Positions 20,391-28,375 of a DNA stretch of 29,055 bases are shown piece by piece. Below the pieces are notes generated by a model, which had not been told where the DNA came from, ran no database searches, and was given only the letters and a program-made list of their open reading frames with translations. The position numbers were made by a program, and so were the translations under genes. Location of the stretch: the IMG/VR virus record IMGVR_UViG_3300044797_000164, positions 1 to 29,055 of that record, one strand, 5' to 3'. Numbering within the stretch: position 1 is the stretch's first letter; each line of letters starts with the position of its first letter. This DNA comes from a virus.

Positions 20391-22647
20391 TTTGTGGTGG
20401 TGGTTGATTGGCTGGCGCTGGCGCTGGCGGGGCGGGCTTGGCCAGCCCGAGCTTGACCAGCAAGTTTTCCATAGCCTTGTTCAGCGTTTGAATCTCGGCC
20501 TGCTGCTTGGCCATCTGTTCCGCAACCGGCTTGGCGATGGTGTCATTGGCGTGGTTGGCACACGCAATCTGAATGGACTGCGCCTTTTTATTGAGTGCAT
20601 CCATCTCGGCGCGCTGATCCGGGCGCAGTTTGAAATCCTTGTCCGCGCCAGCCAGCTTGGCCGCGTTCTCAATCATCTTGAGCATGGACTTCGGCCCGAT
20701 GGCCTTGAACAAATCCGCGTTTTTGGCGATGGACATGACGGCCTGCATCATCACCTGCGCCACTTGCGGGTCGCTCTTTTTGTCCGGCCCCTTGGTGCTG
20801 CCGGCAAAGCCGTCCAGCTTCATCACCTTCTTTGGGCCTTTGACCCGCAACCGGCCTTCGCCTTTTATCTCCCCGGTGACATCAAACCCGAGTTGCTTCA
20901 AATGCTCGTCAATGTCCGGTATGTCGCTGGGCACCATCGCCACGATGGGGTCGCTCAGATACGCCATGTTCGCGTCGTAAAGCTGCCGCTTCCATGCGTC
21001 TATCCCGTCGTCAATCGCGCTGCCGGTGAACTGCACCCGGTTGCTCGACGACGATTCGATTTCCTGAATCTCCGCCTTGCTCTGCTGATGGCTGGCTGAT
21101 TGACCGGACTCCTGGGCGGAAAGCTGCAACAGCCGTTCGAGGATGGCCAGCGTCGTGTTCATGGATTGGAACAACGGCGTAATGTCCTTGTAGGGGATTT
21201 GCACCGGAAACAGAGCCTTGGTCTGGTCAAGTTGCGCGCGCGGGTTGGCCAGCGAATCAAACGGGATGAATTCAAGCGAGCGATACAGCTTCTCGCCGCG
21301 ATTCTTTAACTTGTCCAACTGGTCGTTGTTAATCTGGTTTTTATCGAAGAAAATGACCTGCAATAGATTTTGCTTGGCGGTCAAAAGAATCTGGGAAAGT
21401 GTGTTGCCAACCGAGTCTTGAAACGGCAGGACTTCCAGCGCCAGGCTGGAATTTTTTGAGCGCAGCGAATTGGAATCATACCCGGAATAGATGATTGGCG
21501 TGTAGCAGCACGGCTCCGCGTATATCACGGTATTGTCCGATGCCACAATGAAGCGCACCCAGATCGGGTGCTTGTAGTCGCCCATCTTGTACTTGGCCGG
21601 AACAATCTTCATGAACACATCGGTCTGCGTCACCGCCTGGTCGCGCTCGGTTGTGGTATAGAACGCCTGCTGATTCTCCCGGCTGGTGCCTTCCCCGGCC
21701 AATGGCGGCACCGGGAAGCTCATTGTGCATTGAAAGAACTCCTTCAAATAGTTAACACCGCACAGTTCCTCGTTCCAGTTGCGCCCGGAATAGCCGATGG
21801 ATTTCCGGTTCCAATAGCACGGATTGTCCAGAATCTCCCCAAACTTGACCACCTTCCAGTATCCGGCAAATTCGCACCCGGTGTCAGTATTGAAGCTGGT
21901 TATCGGATAACTCATGTCCCAGAACATGCGGGAAGGGTGCGGCAGTTCGTAGCGGATGCCCTCTTTCTGGATGGTCTCCTTTTCCTCGCCGTCCTCGTTT
22001 TCCTCAATCTGCTTTTCCCGGTGCCACACTTCACGGGGAAACCACAGGCAGGTGGAATACATGAGAGTCTGGAAAATCGAGTCCTTGAGCACGGTTGAGT
22101 AGCCGTAATCCTGGCCCATGACTTCGACGAGGTAGGTCAGCATCTCGCAAAGGATGCGATGTTCGGCATTCGGCTGGATGGGGTCGTACTTGAGCAGGGG
22201 GTTGGTGTTCCGGTCGTTGAACAGCTTCGCCCATCGGATGGTCACGTAAGCCTTGACCAGCGGAATGAAGATTTTATAAAAAACGGGCGGGTTCAAAACC
22301 CGCGCCTTTTGGCCGTTGATCGTTCCGTCCAGAAACAACTCGCTCTCTTTCAACCCCCAGCGTTGGAGTTCGGACAATGTTTCCTCCATCGTCAGGTTCC
22401 GCGAGATCAGGTTGTTGACAAAAGTGGGGGTGGTCTGGGCGAACGGCACGTCGTAAGCCATGTCAATCGCCGCCCACGTCCGGTACTCCTTGATGCACTT
22501 TAACTGGCCGTCCTGAATCCGCCCCTGAATCAGCGTCTCCAACTTCTTGATTTGAGACAGCTTCTCGTCAGAAGACGCCGTGAACAACGCCTTCCACGAC
22601 TTCGGATCGCAACCGTGCGCCCGGAGTATTTTGGGGCTGACGGCCAT
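20317..22647 (-). CDS. Putative portal protein
   Basis: A 776-residue protein from the ATG at 22645-22647, which is joined to the previous gene by a TAATG overlap. The central part has regular strand/helix alternation with many Trp, Tyr and Asn (SRMFWDMSYPITSFNTDTGC; VIYAEPCCYTPIIYSGYDSN). The late helical part (QSMNTTLAILERLLQLSAQE) resembles the stem and crown of podovirus-like portals. The last ~45 residues are Pro/Ala-rich. The size (700-800) is typical of short-tailed-phage portals. The call rests on length, fold-like pattern and the order portal-scaffold-capsid, with terminase across the divergent promoter region. Confidence 0.75.
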   Translation of the reverse strand: MAVSPKILRAHGCDPKSWKALFTASSDEKLSQIKKLETLIQGRIQDGQLKCIKEYRTWAAIDMAYDVPFAQTTPTFVNNLISRNLTMEETLSELQRWGLKESELFLDGTINGQKARVLNPPVFYKIFIPLVKAYVTIRWAKLFNDRNTNPLLKYDPIQPNAEHRILCEMLTYLVEVMGQDYGYSTVLKDSIFQTLMYSTCLWFPREVWHREKQIEENEDGEEKETIQKEGIRYELPHPSRMFWDMSYPITSFNTDTGCEFAGYWKVVKFGEILDNPCYWNRKSIGYSGRNWNEELCGVNYLKEFFQCTMSFPVPPLAGEGTSRENQQAFYTTTERDQAVTQTDVFMKIVPAKYKMGDYKHPIWVRFIVASDNTVIYAEPCCYTPIIYSGYDSNSLRSKNSSLALEVLPFQDSVGNTLSQILLTAKQNLLQVIFFDKNQINNDQLDKLKNRGEKLYRSLEFIPFDSLANPRAQLDQTKALFPVQIPYKDITPLFQSMNTTLAILERLLQLSAQESGQSASHQQSKAEIQEIESSSSNRVQFTGSAIDDGIDAWKRQLYDANMAYLSDPIVAMVPSDIPDIDEHLKQLGFDVTGEIKGEGRLRVKGPKKVMKLDGFAGSTKGPDKKSDPQVAQVMMQAVMSIAKNADLFKAIGPKSMLKMIENAAKLAGADKDFKLRPDQRAEMDALNKKAQSIQIACANHANDTIAKPVAEQMAKQQAEIQTLNKAMENLLVKLGLAKPAPPAPAPANQPPPQNAPAPGNTPAVASGTGEPEQPAAV

Positions 22648-22988
22648 TACCGCTTCATTTTCTTGGCCATGATGGCCACAACGGCGGGATTTTCGTCGCC
22701 TTCGCCGGTTTTGTCGGCGTCTTCCTCCGGCGCGCCAGCGGTTTCCTGCGCGTTTCCGTCGCCCATGTCCTTGCTGACAACAAGGTTCTGCCCGTCGTTG
22801 CTTTCAACCTTGAGCATGTCGCCGGGTTCCAGTCCCTCAGCTTGGGAGGCAAGGTCCGGGTCGGTCAGCGGGATGGTTATGGCGTTGGGTGGCGGGGTAT
22901 TGTCAGAGGTATCGTTGGCCGGCATGGCGTCCGCCTTGTCAGCGGCGGGCATGGATTCATCGGGAGCGGGGGATTCTTGTGGTGTCAT
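22647..22988 (-). CDS. Acidic disordered protein of unknown function
   Basis: A 113-residue, strongly acidic protein (many Asp, Glu, Pro and Ala; DESMPAADKADAMPAND near the start) with a short basic end (VVAIMAKKMKR). The middle has LEPGDMLKVESNDGQNLVVS, which looks like one beta-rich segment. It is the first gene of the leftward head module and overlaps the portal by one base (TAATG). A terminase small subunit, a decoration protein or a head accessory are all conceivable, but no motif decides. Confidence 0.6.
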   Translation of the reverse strand: MTPQESPAPDESMPAADKADAMPANDTSDNTPPPNAITIPLTDPDLASQAEGLEPGDMLKVESNDGQNLVVSKDMGDGNAQETAGAPEEDADKTGEGDENPAVVAIMAKKMKR

Positions 22989-23072
22989 AAAAGTATGGCG
23001 TTGGGGTTATCGTTAACTTTATCGTTATTCATTGACAGATATTGCCAAATCGGGATGTTGTAAAGCGATATT
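22989..23072. promoter_or_regulatory. Divergent promoter region between head genes and terminase
   Basis: This 84-base, AT-richer gap separates the leftward head module from the rightward packaging gene. On the plus strand it has a perfect TTGACA (23032-23037) with weak -10 candidates (TTGTAA at 23058-23063). On the minus strand TTTACA then, 17 bases on, TATCTG is a possible pair. A perfect 9-base direct repeat lies in the middle. No ribosome-binding site is seen before the terminase ATG. Regulation of both directions from here is inferred from the divergent layout. Confidence 0.5.
23007..23027. repeat. Tandem 9-base direct repeat (operator-like)
   Basis: TTATCGTTA occurs at 23007-23015 and again, exactly, at 23019-23027, with ACT between. 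The centre-to-centre distance is 12 bases, close to one helical turn, so a protein could bind both copies from about the same face. The location in the divergent region suggests an operator. Confidence 0.6.
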
Positions 23073-24623
23073 ATGTCAGAGCAACCCGCCGCCCCGCCGC
23101 CCCCTTGGAAACCTTCCCTAAGCCCAAAGCAGTTCGAGGGAATGCGCCTGTGCAAACGGGTGCCAGGCGCAAAGATTTTTATTCTGTTCAGCGGCCCCCG
23201 CATGGCAACGAAAACCGTGCTCGCGTTAAACTGCATCGCTCACATTCTTTGGACGGTGCGGAATTCCCGGTTTGTCGTCATATCTCCCACCGTGACGGCG
23301 GGTGACGATTCGGGCTGCTGGACCGAGCTTTGCGACACCGTGATTCCCAAGTGGATTGCCGGGGGGTTTGGCATGAAATGGGTCACTGAGCCAAAGCAAA
23401 AGGGCGCAACCAAAAAAATGTTCTTCGAGGTCACAAACCAGTTCGGCGGAGTCAGCCGGTGCCACTTGGATTCGCTGCCCATCGAAAAAGACGTGGAAGT
23501 CCGGTTCAAAAACAAGAATTACACCGGAATCTACGTGTCCGAGCTTTCGCACTATAAAAGCCGAAAGACTTTCGACATCTGGCGGGAAACCCTGCGCGGG
23601 GCGGACCGGGACGAGCATGAGTTTGTTTTTATCGGGGACACCAACCCGGCGGAGGAAGGCAAGCAATCGTGGATTTGGAAGCTCTGGTGGGAGGAACGCC
23701 TGCGCGAGACTGACGACAGCCGGTTCAAGACGTGGCAGAATCAGCTTGCGCTCATGGAGTTTTCCGTGGCCGACAACATTTTCATGTCGGAAGACTGGCA
23801 CAAGCAGCAGGCGGCAAAGTACCTGTGGAGCGAAGACCTGTTAAAACGGTACTACCACGGGGAATGGGTCATGGCCACAAGCAATTCTGTGTTCCATGAT
23901 GTGTTTCGACCGACGGCGCATATTATTGGCGAGCCGGAAACCCCGGTGAATCTGGACCCGGAAATCTTAATGCCAGCGGAAGACGCCACGGAGGGGATCA
24001 CCGGATGGGACTTGGGGGTGTCCAATTCCGCCGCCTGCATCCTGTTCAAACGATGGGAGCGCCGACAGTCCCAGATAACCGGCCAGTGGCGGGATGTCAG
24101 CATTTTTGACGTGATTGACGAGGTTGTTTACCTGAAGTCCGACGCCGATCTGGACGATTTTGTCAACGAATTCATGGACAAGATTTGGTTCTGGGAGCAG
24201 GAGCTTGGCCGTGAAATCCGATGGCGCAACTGGTCTGACCGCTCCGCCTTCGACATGCGCGCCGGGCTTGGCAACATTTACCACCACCAGTTGGTTTCCC
24301 AGGTTTCCAAGGGGCGCATCATCCTCCAAGCCGCCGACAGGTCTCCTGGCTCAATTCGGCCACGGGTTGACCTGATGCGAAAGCTCTTTTACGAAGACCG
24401 CATTTTTGTCTGCAAATCCAGATGCCCGTTTTTAATCGAAAGCCTGCAAGGGCTTCCGCCGGGAAAAGCCGGGGCCGCGATCAACAAGGAAAGCCATTAC
24501 AAACACGTCTTTGACGCCCTGAGCTATGCCATTGTAAGCGAATGCGTTGATGAGGTGTTCCGTCACAGGGAAGGCGCGCGCACCGGCAGGGTGAACGACG
24601 AAACGGTAAGTATTGACTTTTGA
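23073..24623 (+). CDS. terL: Terminase large subunit (ATPase and nuclease)
   Basis: A 516-residue packaging motor protein. Walker A is GPRMATKT at residues 41-48, with Ala-Thr before the Lys where most P-loops have Gly. Walker B is the strand and acid of GIYVSELSHY (~152-161). GDTNP (~188-192) is the coupling-motif equivalent. The RNase H-like nuclease has Asp313 in TGWDLGVSNSA, a middle acid in NWSDRSAFD (~390), and Asp481 in HVFDALSYAIV, which is the usual order. Terminases of 450-600 residues are normal. It starts the plus-strand module, opposite to the portal, which is unusual because TerL and portal are normally neighbours in one direction. Confidence 0.92.
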   Translation: MSEQPAAPPPPWKPSLSPKQFEGMRLCKRVPGAKIFILFSGPRMATKTVLALNCIAHILWTVRNSRFVVISPTVTAGDDSGCWTELCDTVIPKWIAGGFGMKWVTEPKQKGATKKMFFEVTNQFGGVSRCHLDSLPIEKDVEVRFKNKNYTGIYVSELSHYKSRKTFDIWRETLRGADRDEHEFVFIGDTNPAEEGKQSWIWKLWWEERLRETDDSRFKTWQNQLALMEFSVADNIFMSEDWHKQQAAKYLWSEDLLKRYYHGEWVMATSNSVFHDVFRPTAHIIGEPETPVNLDPEILMPAEDATEGITGWDLGVSNSAACILFKRWERRQSQITGQWRDVSIFDVIDEVVYLKSDADLDDFVNEFMDKIWFWEQELGREIRWRNWSDRSAFDMRAGLGNIYHHQLVSQVSKGRIILQAADRSPGSIRPRVDLMRKLFYEDRIFVCKSRCPFLIESLQGLPPGKAGAAINKESHYKHVFDALSYAIVSECVDEVFRHREGARTGRVNDETVSIDF

Positions 24624-24628
24624 TGGGT

Positions 24629-24706
24629 TGGTAGCGGGGGGTGGATTTGAACCAACGCTTACCAGTTTATGGGACTGGCGGCTTAACCAGGCTTGCCCAC
24701 CCCGCA
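24629..24706 (-). tRNA. tRNA with CAU anticodon (Met or Ile2), CCA encoded
   Basis: On the minus strand a full cloverleaf folds: acceptor 24700-24706 with 24633-24639; D arm with GGC/GCC stem and the conserved A14, G15, G18, G19 and A21; anticodon stem CCAGT/ACTGG; loop CCCATAA; a 5-base variable loop; T arm with loop TTCAAAT; A73 and genomic CCA (24629-24631). Anticodon CAU reads Met, or Ile2 if the C is modified to lysidine. Oddities are C33 instead of U33, an unpaired 1:72 (T-T) and a T-C mismatch at 50:64. It lies between two plus-strand genes and is antisense to their transcription. Its structure is otherwise complete. Confidence 0.85.
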
Positions 24707-24731
24707 ATTCACTGGCACAGTCAACCACGCC

Positions 24732-25658
24732 ATGTCTCGACTGTCAATCGTCATTACCTGTCACGGGGAGTACGAAGAACTTCAAAAAACCATCGCCTCA
24801 ATTCGCGCCACGGCTGGCCTCAAGCCCGAGGTTGTTGTTGTTGACGACGCCAGCCAGGTTCCGATTTCCGTTAACGATAAAGATTGCCTTTTAATACGAA
24901 ACGAGACCCGCGCCGGAGTTGGGCCAGCCCGCCATATTGGAGCAACCCACGCAACCGGGGACTTCTTGCTGCTGATTGATTGCCACATGCGATTTGAGCC
25001 GAACTGGCACGACAAGGTTCTGGATCACATCAAAGGCCGGACAACCACTCTATTCTGCGGTTCCTGCATCGCCTTGTCTCCGGAGCAGATGGACATTAAC
25101 CGCGCGCACGAGGTCTATCACGGCGCAACCATCAACTTCCACGGCCCCGACCGGCATCGCCCGGAGAAGACCCAGGTGTTTGAGGGCGTCTGGGCCAAGG
25201 ACCAGCCGGGCAAGGACGATTATCCGCTGGCCTGCGTCATGGGTGCCTGCTACGCGATGGCCACGGATTGGTTCTTCCATATCGGCGGTTTGAGGATGTT
25301 GCGGCAGTGGGGCGGGGACGAGGCGCTGATTTCAATAAAAACATGGCTGGCCGGCGGCGATGTTCGCATGATGAAAAAGCTGCGAGTGGGGCACATGTTC
25401 CGCGAGAAAAGCCATTATACCAGCCAGCAATGGTGCCTGATTTACAACGCGATGGTCACGGCGCTGACCTGCCTGCCGCTGGACAAGGCGTACCGCCTGA
25501 ACCGTTTGCACATGGGAAGCACGGAGGTAATGCTGGCGCGGCAGCGCGTGGACGAGGACTCAGGCATCATCTGGGCCGAGCGCCATCATCTCCAAAGCAT
25601 CTTCACCCGGACTTTTGACTGGTATCTGGAATACTTTGGGCTTAATTTCCCGCAATGA
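24732..25658 (+). CDS. GT27-like (polypeptide GalNAc-transferase-type) glycosyltransferase
   Basis: A 308-residue protein from the ATG at 24732 (MSRLSIVITCHGEYEELQK). The alternative start at 24693 would lie in the tRNA. VVVDDAS (~36-41) and LLLIDCHMRFEPNW (~79-92) give a GT-A fold with a D-x-H metal site, the form used by GalNAc-transferases, not the usual D-x-D. LRQWGGDEALISIKTWLAGG and RVGHMFR (~219-224) match the Gal/GalNAc-T motif of GT27, where WGGE, W-x-CGG and VGHVFR occur in the same order. Family GT27 enzymes glycosylate Ser/Thr on proteins. Here the C-terminal lectin domain is absent. It is followed by an ATGA-coupled small gene and then the tail propeller. Confidence 0.8.
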   Translation: MSRLSIVITCHGEYEELQKTIASIRATAGLKPEVVVVDDASQVPISVNDKDCLLIRNETRAGVGPARHIGATHATGDFLLLIDCHMRFEPNWHDKVLDHIKGRTTTLFCGSCIALSPEQMDINRAHEVYHGATINFHGPDRHRPEKTQVFEGVWAKDQPGKDDYPLACVMGACYAMATDWFFHIGGLRMLRQWGGDEALISIKTWLAGGDVRMMKKLRVGHMFREKSHYTSQQWCLIYNAMVTALTCLPLDKAYRLNRLHMGSTEVMLARQRVDEDSGIIWAERHHLQSIFTRTFDWYLEYFGLNFPQ

Positions 25659-25909
25659 GCACCGAAAAGGAAAAGTACGCTCTCTTGGAAACAGCGCGCA
25701 GTTTGCTGCGCGAGCACTTTGACTCGGTCATCATCATTGTCACGTATCAGGACGGTCACAATACCGAGCTTTGTCAGGTCTCGTCCGGCAACCATTTCGC
25801 CAACATCCAGGCCGCGCGCCAGTTCATCGACCGCGAGTCGGCCATAACCCACCACAACCAACGACCTGAGCCGCCGCCGGATGAGGCTGACAACTGGAAG
25901 GAATCGTAA
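25655..25909 (+). CDS. Small protein of unknown function between glycosyltransferase and tail gene
   Basis: An 84-residue protein with a helix then strand (ALLETARSLLREHFDSVIII), then YQDGHNTELCQVSSGNHFAN, a second helix, and a Pro-rich acidic end (QRPEPPPDEADNWKES). The pattern fits a small alpha/beta fold that is common in phage genomes but uncharacterised. It overlaps the glycosyltransferase stop by 4 bases (ATGA) and the next gene by TAATG, so all three are coupled. Confidence 0.65.
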   Translation: MSTEKEKYALLETARSLLREHFDSVIIIVTYQDGHNTELCQVSSGNHFANIQAARQFIDRESAITHHNQRPEPPPDEADNWKES

Positions 25910-27726
25910 TGGCCAAGACAAAAGCCGCGTGGACAACTGTAACGGTCAATCCGCTTTCGGGCGTGCTCGATACCCGAACCAACCCCGAGCAGGTTGCCAT
26001 CGGTGCGTGGCGATGGCTTGAAGGGATGCGGTTTAAAGACGGCTCGAAACTTTGCTGCCGGGAGGGCTTCGAGAAGGCTTTCAACACGCTCAATCCGTAC
26101 GTCAACTCCGACCTGCATGATCAGACCTACCTGAATGCGAGCAGCCAGCTTACCGCCGTCACACAGGAACACATCACGTTCATGTTCTCGGCCACGTCGA
26201 ACGACGGGACGCGCACGCTCTACGCCTCGACGCTCAACCGTATTTACGTCCTGAACGAATCGGCGGGCACTTGGAGTGCCATCGCCACTTTCAACCAGGC
26301 TGAGGAAAACGGATGTTCACAGCAACGCTTTCAGGCGGATGAACTTGAGCAGGTCGTGATATTCACCGACAACGTGAATCAGCCGCTTTACACCGCCGTC
26401 GGATCAACCACTTCCGGTCAGATAGGGGAATTGGCCATCATCCAGGTGACTGCCGCCGGCGTCGTCGTGGAATTCGACGGGTTCATGCTGCTAATGAACG
26501 TCGTGCAGGCTGGCGCGCGGATGTCCAGCCGCATCTGGTGGTCAAACTATCAGGGGCCGACCCAGTGGAATCCGGCGGGCATGTACGGCCCCGTCGGCGC
26601 GCAGACAGCATCGCTCGCAAATTATCAAGACCTTGATTACGGCGCTCAAATTCTTGCGGCGGTTGGCGTCGGCGGGCTGCTTTATATTTACACCACGGAA
26701 TCAATCTGGACATGCTCCCCGACCGGCGATACCAGTGTTTTTGCGTTCCAGAAGGTTTACACCGACCCGCTCAATCATTCCCGGTGCCTTGTTTATCCCA
26801 ACACGCTGGTCGCGTCGGGCACGGACATGTACTACGTCTCGCAGGAGTCGGTTTACAATTACAACCCGTACATTCCGCAGCCGCAACGGTTGGAGTGGAT
26901 GTATCGCGGCGGTTCCATCATGTTCAGCGATACCTACGGTCTGGACCCGAATTGCTGCCAGTCACCCGTGGCGGCTATCGTCCCCGAGGAAACTGAGATT
27001 TACCTTAGCTGGCCGGAGCTAAACAAGGGCACGGGTTGCGCCAACACCAAGACGCTGGTGTTCAATTATCTTTACGGCACAGTCTCCATCTACAGCCACG
27101 GGTTTTCGGCGTTCGTGAACTTCCGACCGCAGCAGGCCACAACGTCTGGCTGCAACATTGCCACTCAGTATTTTCTGGGGGCAAGCTGCCAGGATTTGTG
27201 CCTCAAAAACATCGGCGTCAATTTCTCCCAGGAAATCTGCACCAACCCAGGCGGCACTGGCACACTCGTCAACGGCGTCCTTGTGCCGTCCACCGGTGTT
27301 TACACCACTCAGGGCTACTACCGCATCATGCGCGCCTTGCTGCCGTTCGAGAACTTTGACCGGGACAAATGGGTTCGCAGGCTGTTGCTCGAATGCCATC
27401 CCAACCCGAACACGCCCCAATGCGTGATGCGCCTTCGCGTTGGCAACTCCTTTTCCGAGACCGACCCTAACAAACCCGACGGCCTGTGTTCCGTCTTGTG
27501 GCATCAGATGAAGGACTTGCCGCTCAAATGTCTGGACACCATGACAGGGCCGCAATACGTCGCGGCGAATCTGCGAAGGGACTCGGGCACGGAATGGAAC
27601 TTCTTGCAGGCGGGCCGGTTTGTTTATGTCGAATTTACCGTGGCCAACCCGGATGACAGCCCGGCCATCGGCGGCGATTGCTGCTTCACGCGGATGGAGC
27701 TTAAGGTTCAGGTGCAGACGACTTGA
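25909..27726 (+). CDS. Tail nozzle or DNA-stabilisation protein, P22 gp10-like
   Basis: A 605-residue beta-rich protein with repeated strand pairs. SSRIWWSNYQGPTQWNP (~206-222), LDYGAQILAAVGVGGLLYIY, then SIWTCSPTGDTSVFAFQKVY and DMYYVSQESVYNYNPYIP match the order of motifs in the P22 gp10 kind of packaged-DNA-stabilisation proteins (R-x-W-W, pt-x-W, a glycine-rich strand pair, then YYVS and Y-x-Y). These close the portal vertex and form part of a short tail. Cys residues are frequent (~20). The last ~25 bases overlap the convergent minus-strand gene. It is on the opposite strand from the portal and capsid genes. Confidence 0.72.
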   Translation: MAKTKAAWTTVTVNPLSGVLDTRTNPEQVAIGAWRWLEGMRFKDGSKLCCREGFEKAFNTLNPYVNSDLHDQTYLNASSQLTAVTQEHITFMFSATSNDGTRTLYASTLNRIYVLNESAGTWSAIATFNQAEENGCSQQRFQADELEQVVIFTDNVNQPLYTAVGSTTSGQIGELAIIQVTAAGVVVEFDGFMLLMNVVQAGARMSSRIWWSNYQGPTQWNPAGMYGPVGAQTASLANYQDLDYGAQILAAVGVGGLLYIYTTESIWTCSPTGDTSVFAFQKVYTDPLNHSRCLVYPNTLVASGTDMYYVSQESVYNYNPYIPQPQRLEWMYRGGSIMFSDTYGLDPNCCQSPVAAIVPEETEIYLSWPELNKGTGCANTKTLVFNYLYGTVSIYSHGFSAFVNFRPQQATTSGCNIATQYFLGASCQDLCLKNIGVNFSQEICTNPGGTGTLVNGVLVPSTGVYTTQGYYRIMRALLPFENFDRDKWVRRLLLECHPNPNTPQCVMRLRVGNSFSETDPNKPDGLCSVLWHQMKDLPLKCLDTMTGPQYVAANLRRDSGTEWNFLQAGRFVYVEFTVANPDDSPAIGGDCCFTRMELKVQVQTT

Positions 27727-28186
27727 CCCGCTTCCACTCTTTTAATCTTTCGGCAAGCTCCGCTTTCTGCTGACTGGTCAGATGCCAGAACGCTTTGTTT
27801 TTAATCGCGTTACGGCGGATGAAGGAATGGTTGCGGGCAATATGGGTGAGATCAATCCCGCAAGCATCCATGAAGCGCAGGGCGTCATCGATCTGCACGG
27901 TGTTCCATGACGTGAGGCGGGCCAGCTTCTCGCGCACGTACCAGCCGGGGACGCCGCTTTTCTCAATCACTTCCTCCAATGTCATGCGCCGGTAAAGCTG
28001 CTTTCGCTCCTTCGGCCTGCCAGCGCGCCTGAGATTATCCCGCTTTCGACGGGCGGCACCGCTGAATCTGGACTTGATTTGCTCCTTCGTCAGCTTCTCG
28101 GTTTTGACCCGCGACAGCGCAAGACACAGGAATGGCGGGAACTCGTCAAGCCGTTGGCGCAGTGTTAGCGTGCGAAAGTCGTTCAT
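27701..28186 (-). CDS. Helix-turn-helix-like DNA-binding protein
   Basis: A 161-residue, basic protein. Residues ~67-115 (RMTLEEVIEKSGVPGWYVRE, then LTSWNTVQIDDALRFMDACG) fit a helix-turn-helix with the usual LEE-V-x-x-SGV pattern, followed by a helical tail. The N-terminal half is rich in Arg and Lys (SRFSGAARRKRDNLRR). It has a strong ribosome-binding site (GGAGG) and an ATGA overlap with the 62-residue gene upstream. Its 3' end runs 26 bases into the tail gene's end. It may be a regulator of the phage. A small-terminase role is possible but not supported by more than the fold. Confidence 0.65.
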   Translation of the reverse strand: MNDFRTLTLRQRLDEFPPFLCLALSRVKTEKLTKEQIKSRFSGAARRKRDNLRRAGRPKERKQLYRRMTLEEVIEKSGVPGWYVREKLARLTSWNTVQIDDALRFMDACGIDLTHIARNHSFIRRNAIKNKAFWHLTSQQKAELAERLKEWKRVKSSAPEP

Positions 28187-28371
28187 TCCCCCTCCGGCTT
28201 GGGGACGGGTTCATCCGACCATCGGTAGGGCAACTGCGATATGGCGACACCCATCGGCGTTTCAAGCCGCCCACGGCGTTCCTCGATTTCGGTGACGATG
28301 GGCTTCTTTTCGCCGGGGCGTTTTATCCAATAATGACCGGGCGCGGTTGGCCTGTTCCATGTCCATTTCAT
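28183..28371 (-). CDS. Small Trp-rich protein of unknown function
   Basis: A 62-residue protein (MKWTWNRPTAPGHYWIKRPG) with a turn-rich start, then IVTEIEERRGRLETPMGVA and ending in EPVPKPEGE. Its motif P-x-x-x-G-x-YW-x-(K/R) is found in many small phage and prophage proteins of unknown function. ATG at 28369-28371 is chosen because the longer frame to 28407 runs into the upstream gene. It ends with an ATGA overlap. Confidence 0.6.
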   Translation of the reverse strand: MKWTWNRPTAPGHYWIKRPGEKKPIVTEIEERRGRLETPMGVAISQLPYRWSDEPVPKPEGE

Positions 28372-28375
28372 CGCA

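Noticed and set aside
19519-21099. A 526-codon open frame on the plus strand opposite scaffold and portal
   Set aside because: It is a low-complexity Gly/Phe/Leu/Arg mirror of the Pro/Ala/Lys tract of the scaffold gene, crosses the junctions of real minus-strand genes and has no domain.
24629-24706. The tRNA gene as a prophage attachment site
   Set aside because: No integrase is in the window and no second copy of the tRNA 3' end was noticed, so the tRNA is treated as a phage-carried gene only.
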